From Hydnum rufescens UP504 (taxonomy: Eukaryota; Basidiomycota; Agaricomycetes; Cantharellales; Hydnaceae), in assembly GCA_014904985.1 (NCBI GenBank), contig MU128926.1, positions 22,644-86,643 on the forward strand: a stretch of 64,000 bases of DNA, written 5' to 3'. This document shows positions 59,101-64,000 of the stretch, in pieces. The notes beneath the pieces are model-generated. The model ran no database searches, had not been told where the DNA came from, and saw only the letters and a program-made list of their open reading frames with translations. Position 1 is the stretch's first letter, and every line of letters starts with the position of its first letter. The position numbers were made by a program, and so were the translations under genes.

Positions 59101-60020
59101 GAAAACTTTTGACTTGTGGAGGTGACCATCCGAGAAGCACCCCCTTGTCGCATGATTTCATAGACCTCTTTTGCACTGCTGACGTAGTAATCTGAGAGAT
59201 TCTTAACGTAGACCCCTTTCGACTTCTCCTCGTGGATTTGTAGATTGTCGTTTTGCGCTGGACAAACAAATATAGAGCCAAGCCAGAGACAGGAAAATGA
59301 AGATCTACTCACGCGCCAATAGATCCCGTATCCGCTCTAAGTAGATCTCCATGTATGAAACTTTAACCAGGTACTCGATACTGGCATCTGACTCAATAAT
59401 GGACGTAAATATTTGTTCAGTTATACGTGGGATAATACCAGCGAGTTCGGGGGAGTCAATATCGGCACCCTGAAATTGAGTGTAAGGAATAAATTCGACA
59501 ACGAATTCCTGAGCCACTTGCCATCATGGTGAACGTCTTTCCAGACCCAGTTTGCCCGTACGCAAAGACAGTCCCGTTATAGCCATCCAATACATCTGAG
59601 AGTATGTGTTAGAAGACTGGATGGGAACGATATCTCATAAACACACCCTTGACAATTCTGTGCTTGTCATGTCAAAGTTAGCGCCGACACTCAGCTCTGA
59701 TCATAGCGGAATAGAACAAACCCCTTGATGCCGTAGTCAAAAACTTCGTGCTGCTTCGTTTGCATTGGAAAAACGCGATCGAAAGTGAAGCCGTCCTTTT
59801 CGGCGCCCGAGCTCAGCAGCAGACTCCTCATTTTGACAGTCTGAAGGTTTTCATCGAAAGAGACTACAATCTCTCCACCATCACGTAGCTCCATAGAATT
59901 TGGCGGCCGAAATCTGCAAATGATTCAGGTTCGAAGAACAGATACAGCCAAGGAGACTATAAATGATACGAGTAAGACAACGCACCGGCAAACGACTTTG
60001 ATATTGGTCGAGGAGGCCAT
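56119..60020 (-). CDS. KHC: Conventional kinesin heavy chain (kinesin-1)
   Basis: Plus-end-directed microtubule motor for vesicle and organelle transport. Seventeen exons, 60020-59986 to 56156-56119, join in phase to 985 residues, the usual size for fungal KHC. Motor domain: [19 protein letters not shown]-loop [15 protein letters not shown], switch [13 protein letters not shown], switch [37 protein letters not shown] and the neck helix. Then a hinge rich in Ser/Pro, long coiled coils ([28 protein letters not shown] segments), and the fungal tail motif [20 protein letters not shown] with [12 protein letters not shown]. The end reads [16 protein letters not shown]. Two microexons (11 nt at 59647-59657, 8 nt at 56213-56220) and one GC-AG intron are needed and each restores conserved sequence. 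Confidence 0.96.
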
Positions 60021-60333
60021 AGCGGATGGAGTTATGCGTCAGAGGGCCCCACAGTCCAATGGAGTGGCGTCGCGGCGCGCTCAGTATCTTCCCTTTCGTA
60101 GTGTATTGACTATGGGGGGCGAGGGAGACTTGAGGTGTCTTATTCTTGCGACCGGAACATCCCGCGAGTACCCATGCGCACCTCGCAAGGCTCAGCGCCA
60201 CACATTGCTAGAACTTTACAAGTGCAGGGAGTTATGTATATGAATGGTTGTAATAGATACAATAGTGTCCCCAAGTAGCTAATACGGTGCCTGCGGCGGG
60301 TGTCCCGCCTCCTCGGGTGTTAATGAACTTGAT

Positions 60334-61644
60334 TCAATCATAATGCCTACTCCAACTTTGGATGTGCTCTGCGAATAGCGCGTCAATTGTCGCGCCAAGA
60401 GAGAAACTTAGCAAGCGGTTCCTTACCTTCACATGGTCAATCTCCCCAGCAACAAGAAATGCGAAAGTAGGAGCAAGCTGCTGCTCCAGTAGCGCTGAAA
60501 CTTTTCCAGATGAATCAAACTGAGCTCGGAACGTAGCCGTCCGTAAGGTGTATTTGGCGCCAACAGTTGCAATTGCGTCCCGTCTTTGGGGGGTCGCGAT
60601 CAACTGTAGATCGGCAGCTACCTCGAGCTTCTCGCCCAATTTCTGCCAGTATGTCGTTTGCAAAATACCGGATGATTGGGCCTGTGCTGTTGCAATCCAA
60701 TTTTTGGCAGTGTATCTGGCCAAGTACGTCGTGCCGAGTTCCGTCAATCCTGGTATATTCCCGCGTTGATAGAGGGCCTCTACGCCTACAGCGAGATTTT
60801 TTGTGATTGACTGGAGATAGTTCCCAACGTAGATCCCTGAGAAGTCGGTGGGGGATGGATTTACTGCCTTGGCGTTCAGACTGAAGTCGGAACCAAGATA
60901 ATCATGCTCCAACTGCAACATGCTATGCCCCCCAGGAGTGCTTGAGGCCTAAAGGCTACAGTGTCAGGAATTGGAAGAAGCATAAATCCAACCATAGCAT
61001 ACCTGCGCTTGCATTTTTGTGACGTTGCTTGGAGACGAACCGTAATTAAAGCGAGCGGTGAGATTTCCATCATGGTCAACGCCTCCTTGCATGAATACCT
61101 AAGACAAATACGCGAAATGTCTTTGAAAAATGTCTAGTAAGAGGGACCCTGACCACTATACCTGTGGGTTCGCGAATACTGCACCGAAATTGTATTGGGT
61201 GGAGCAGTTTGCGAGGCCAGTGAAAAAGTATGCGTTACTTGAAATGCTGGATTCATAGATAGTATCTTGGTAAGATCGGCCCGTGCGCCATCAAAGATAA
61301 AATTGGTAACATGGGTAGCTAAGCAAGAATAGGATTCCCATTGGTCGTTCGTACAGGCAGCCTCGACGTGGGATTCGAACTCACCTTTGACCTCTTTTAA
61401 CAAATTTTCGGCGGTCCCAGGATTTGTCAGGCCAAGTGACTCGCGTCGCCACTCGGCAAAGCGATTATAACTGTCTATTTATTCAGATGAAAGCCAGTGG
61501 ACGCGGTCAAGGAGACGTCGCGCACCGAGACGTAACTGGGGAAGTCCATGACCAAAAACCAGAAGGAGACGGTGGCGTTTGGGAGGGAACGGCAGGGTAG
61601 GGTGGAATCCCTTGCTTTGATGATGGCAAAGGTATCGAAGCCAT
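60334..61644 (-). CDS. TOM40: TOM40, mitochondrial import pore, with apparent frameshift
   Basis: Beta-barrel pore of the outer-membrane TOM complex, through which nearly all imported precursors pass. Exons downwards: 61644-61526, 61470-61385, 61318-61162, 61098-61003 and 60948-60334. Family blocks: YNRFAEWRRESLGLTNPGT, FDGARADLTKILSMNPAFQV, YNFGAVFANPQ, VFMQGGVDHDGNLTARFNYG, LEHDYLGSDFSLNAKAVNPS, FSGIYVGNYLQSITKNLAVG, KVSALLEQQLAPTFAFLVAG and EIDHVK. Exon 3 is one base short: after SLASQTAPP the conserved YNFGAVFAN continues in another frame, and one extra C in the run at 61197-61199 restores it (357 residues). No intron fits. As TOM40 is essential, a sequence error is more likely than a null allele. 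Confidence 0.93.
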
Positions 61645-61820
61645 GGGAACTCGCAGACAGAGAGGTAGAGAAAAGAAAACTACCTGGTCAGTCTCCCGGA
61701 GAATGCCGGAGCACTCAACGCCAGCGCGAAGCATCACCCTGGTTGGTGCTCTTCATGCGCGTATTCTGCCACCTAACGCGCTTTCCCCCTTGCTCATCAC
61801 AGGTTTTATTGATATTTCTT

Positions 61821-62738
61821 ATGATCCACTTAGCATATGTCCTTCTATTTCTCGGCGTTCGTGCGTCACCTTCGTTAGACACTTCGAGCTCGTTCCATTC
61901 GGACGATAGAAACAATCTGCAGAAGTTATCTTTATTTCCCTCCTCGACGTCTGGATATTCAGCCAATCACACCAAAAAAGTCCTCGAAATGGAAAAAGTG
62001 GTCTCCTCAACGACACTGTATTCTGTTCACTCCACTGGCATTATCGCCTCAGAAAGCGGCATAGGCACGTCTGGGCCCGTCTTGCTCTTCACACGATCGA
62101 TAGCGAAAGAATCCAGTTTTATTTTATCTTCGACTGCACTCGAAACATCCACGTTCTTAATTGCCACGATCTCTACTACTACATCTGCATCATCAACCCC
62201 ATCGCCCTCATCGAGTGGTTCATTCGCCAGCACCTTCACGCGCGACCTCGCTCCTATCCCCGAAATCTCACGTGCATCGAGTGCATCCTTTTTACCCTCT
62301 AATAACGACATCAGCGCTACCCCCTCCAGATCTGTAATAACAACACTCATTGTCTTTGGGGTCTTAGCATCCCTAATTATCGGCACATTCGTCATCCTTA
62401 AATGCACATACACAGCAAAGAAGCCTTCTAACCCTCCTACGTATCCCGATCTCAACAACCGCCACTCCATTAGCGAGCCTTTTCCTCTAGGAGGCTCTCC
62501 CCGTTCTGCGAAGTATTCCTATGCATTTTCTGGGGATGGAAATGAAGCAAGGCACAAGAAACACGCGAGTGCTCAACAGCACTTGCTATACGCGCATTCT
62601 TCCTCTGCGACCCGTTTGCAGTCTACTCCCATGTTCACTCCACAACTTCCATCTACAGTTCAGGCACTGGAGCGCCGTCGTCTAAAAGAGGATGAGGACG
62701 AGAAAGCGAAGTGGCTCTGGAACTCACAAATCTATTGA
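61821..62738 (+). CDS. Single-pass membrane protein with Ser/Thr-rich ectodomain
   Basis: Intronless, 305 residues from the Met at 61821. I chose this start because MIHLAYVLLFLGVRASPS makes a proper signal peptide; the frame is open upstream but overlaps the TOM40 5' region. About 155 residues of Ser/Thr-rich, probably O-mannosylated ectodomain are followed by one span (VITTLIVFGVLASLIIGTFV) and a cytosolic tail of about 110 residues with PSNPPTYPDLNNRHSISEPF. This layout resembles fungal cell-wall stress sensors of the Mid2/Wsc kind, but there is no WSC or other named domain, so the role is inference. Divergent from TOM40 by 176 bp. Confidence 0.7.
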   Translation: MIHLAYVLLFLGVRASPSLDTSSSFHSDDRNNLQKLSLFPSSTSGYSANHTKKVLEMEKVVSSTTLYSVHSTGIIASESGIGTSGPVLLFTRSIAKESSFILSSTALETSTFLIATISTTTSASSTPSPSSSGSFASTFTRDLAPIPEISRASSASFLPSNNDISATPSRSVITTLIVFGVLASLIIGTFVILKCTYTAKKPSNPPTYPDLNNRHSISEPFPLGGSPRSAKYSYAFSGDGNEARHKKHASAQQHLLYAHSSSATRLQSTPMFTPQLPSTVQALERRRLKEDEDEKAKWLWNSQIY

Positions 62739-63456
62739 CTGCCTTTGCGCCTAAAGAACCAATGACCCTTCTCTCGGATTTGTTGGAACTCTTCATTCCC
62801 TTGTTCATGTTATTCCAATACCGTGTAGCACCATCGCAGACACACCCCACACTGTTAGTAGCTCGAGAAAAATGAAGGGAACACCACTGCTGCTGAGCAA
62901 AAACCCACCAGGACAATGTCTAATCACGGAAGCTCCATCACTATATATATTCATGTTATCTGCGGGGTGTTCCATTCAACGTCACGATGTAGTCATGCCT
63001 CTGCAGACGGTACAGCGTTCCCGGCTACACTGATCGAATCAGTCTCTTGACCAATCACAATTGGGCTACATAGTGCTATGGTCCCCGCTACGACACCATC
63101 CTTTACAAAATCAATCCTTATTTGTCAAAGCACTTCCTAGCGAGAGACTGATCAATCTAATTCCTGGAAAAATATACAAACTTGGCCTCTACAAGCCCTC
63201 TGACCAGGAAAAGAGGAGAGATGTTCTTACCACATTGCAGATATAGTAAATATCACTGACACGAATTAGTGGCTGTGCCAAGGCTCGAAGTGTCCTTGAC
63301 TCCATTTGCATAATAGTGCACAAAACCTCGGATCCGATGCTTGTCGCTCGGAAGGCTAATTTGGCCTTCCATATGAGGTTGGTAGGGTAGCGATATATAA
63401 CGGATCCCTCGCTCTTCACTTTCACATTTGTTCTTTCCTCTTCGTCTGCATCCAAT
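62739..63456. other. Intergenic, no gene seen
   Basis: Between the membrane-protein gene and the partial secreted-protein gene on the same strand. Nothing recognisable. Confidence 0.4.
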
Positions 63457-64000
63457 ATGATTGCAATCCTTGTGTCCGCCTTCCTTGGCTTAGCCGGAGT
63501 AACCCAAGCCCAGGTTGCTGCCTGGCATACGGGAATGTGTTTCCTAAACGTACGTCTTTCTCCATAGCGTTCTCGTAAAACACGATGCCCACTAACGCAC
63601 AACTCAGGGTACTTATCCAAACTACGATAACTCGAACACAAATAATGCAGTAATTCCTCTGTTTGTGTTGCTCAAGTCCCAATGGTGGTGTGAGCCCGTA
63701 GCTCGTATCGACTGTTATAAACCAATGCTGATTTATTTCCTCTCTTCGTTCATCACGATAATAAAGTTGGGAAATCTCGGTTCTATCTTGACTGTGCCAA
63801 CCTTGACCATTGGGCACCATTCAGTGTGACGAATTTACTCCAGCCCCTAGAGATTTCCTAGAATTGTCAGTTTTTCATCCTTCAGATATTACCGTGTGAT
63901 AACATCAATTGATTTCCTTCAGGCCCGCTGGAGGGAGCTTCACCGTGGAACTTGCAAATAATCGCGCTCAGATCACTCTGTCCTATGGCGGGAGAGCCAC
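63457..64000 (+). CDS. Partial gene, secreted protein of a basidiomycete family
   Basis: Starts MIAILVSAFLGLAGVTQA, a signal peptide, then QVAAWHTGMCFLNGTYPNYD and NNAV across the first intron (donor after 63549). Later exons give CDEFTPAPRDFLELPAGGSF and TVELANNRAQITLSYGGRAT up to the window edge. From memory, proteins with AAWH.GM..LNG and (P/A)..DFLELPAGG.FTVE are a secreted family common in Agaricomycetes with no established function. The segment around 63660-63810 that should hold a Trp-Trp motif (KSQWW) has uncertain splicing. The gene is truncated by the window end. Confidence 0.65.

Noticed and set aside
61366..61386. GGTGAGTTCGAATCCCAC, resembling a tRNA T-arm
   Set aside because: It is the 5' end of a TOM40 intron; no cloverleaf surrounds it.
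61548..61820. Upstream extension of the membrane-protein frame
   Set aside because: It overlaps the TOM40 first exon on the other strand and would bury the signal peptide.
1..64000. CRISPR arrays, operons, phage or plasmid functions
   Set aside because: No regular repeat-spacer structure, no ribosome-binding-site pattern, and the genes are intron-split and eukaryotic.

Overview
The window is nuclear DNA of a filamentous basidiomycete, most likely an Agaricomycete. Genes are split by many 45-70 nt GT-AG introns, and the proteins are a fungal set: conventional kinesin with a fungal tail, Sec16, Bre2, Ost3, Atp12, Tom40 and an SNG1/DUF3533 membrane protein. Two secreted families look fungal. 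No prokaryotic, plasmid or viral features were seen. Species and order cannot be fixed from the sequence alone.

Layout. 1-3207 is a gene-free block with almost no CpG dinucleotides (three in 3.2 kb), which ends abruptly. 4129-6662 (minus) is a five-exon CDC25 phosphatase. 6663-18853 is accessory DNA: a 395 bp inverted-repeat element, then a large imperfect inverted duplication (about 9045-13250) carrying two tail-to-tail copies of a small secreted-protein gene. One arm is interrupted by two adjacent TA-flanked MITEs. About 5.5 kb without recognisable genes follows.

18854-35379 is gene-dense: a zinc-finger protein, ATP12, NTAQ1, a mitochondrial release-factor-like protein, MZM1/LYRM7, a three-finger zinc-finger protein, BRE2, a ubiquitin-conjugating enzyme and a 1642-residue Ser/Pro-rich protein. 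35380-41346 holds a weak hypothetical gene, a BTB-domain gene and a small unknown gene. 41347-50084 (all minus) holds OST3, SEC16 and an SNG1-like gene. 52219-61644 (all minus) holds a Pumilio-family RNA-binding protein, kinesin heavy chain and TOM40. The right end has a single-pass membrane protein and the start of a secreted-protein gene cut by the window edge.

Themes. Four genes serve mitochondrial assembly (ATP12, release factor, MZM1, TOM40), and the Pumilio protein has the repeat code of the class that in yeast (Puf3) controls mitochondrial mRNAs. OST3 and SEC16 both act in early secretion. Most exon models below were built by hand: I joined exons so that phase and family alignment both hold, and codon counts were checked. 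Three genes (TOM40, SNG1-like, three-finger zinc finger) need one extra base in a homopolymer run to stay in frame, which suggests assembly indels.
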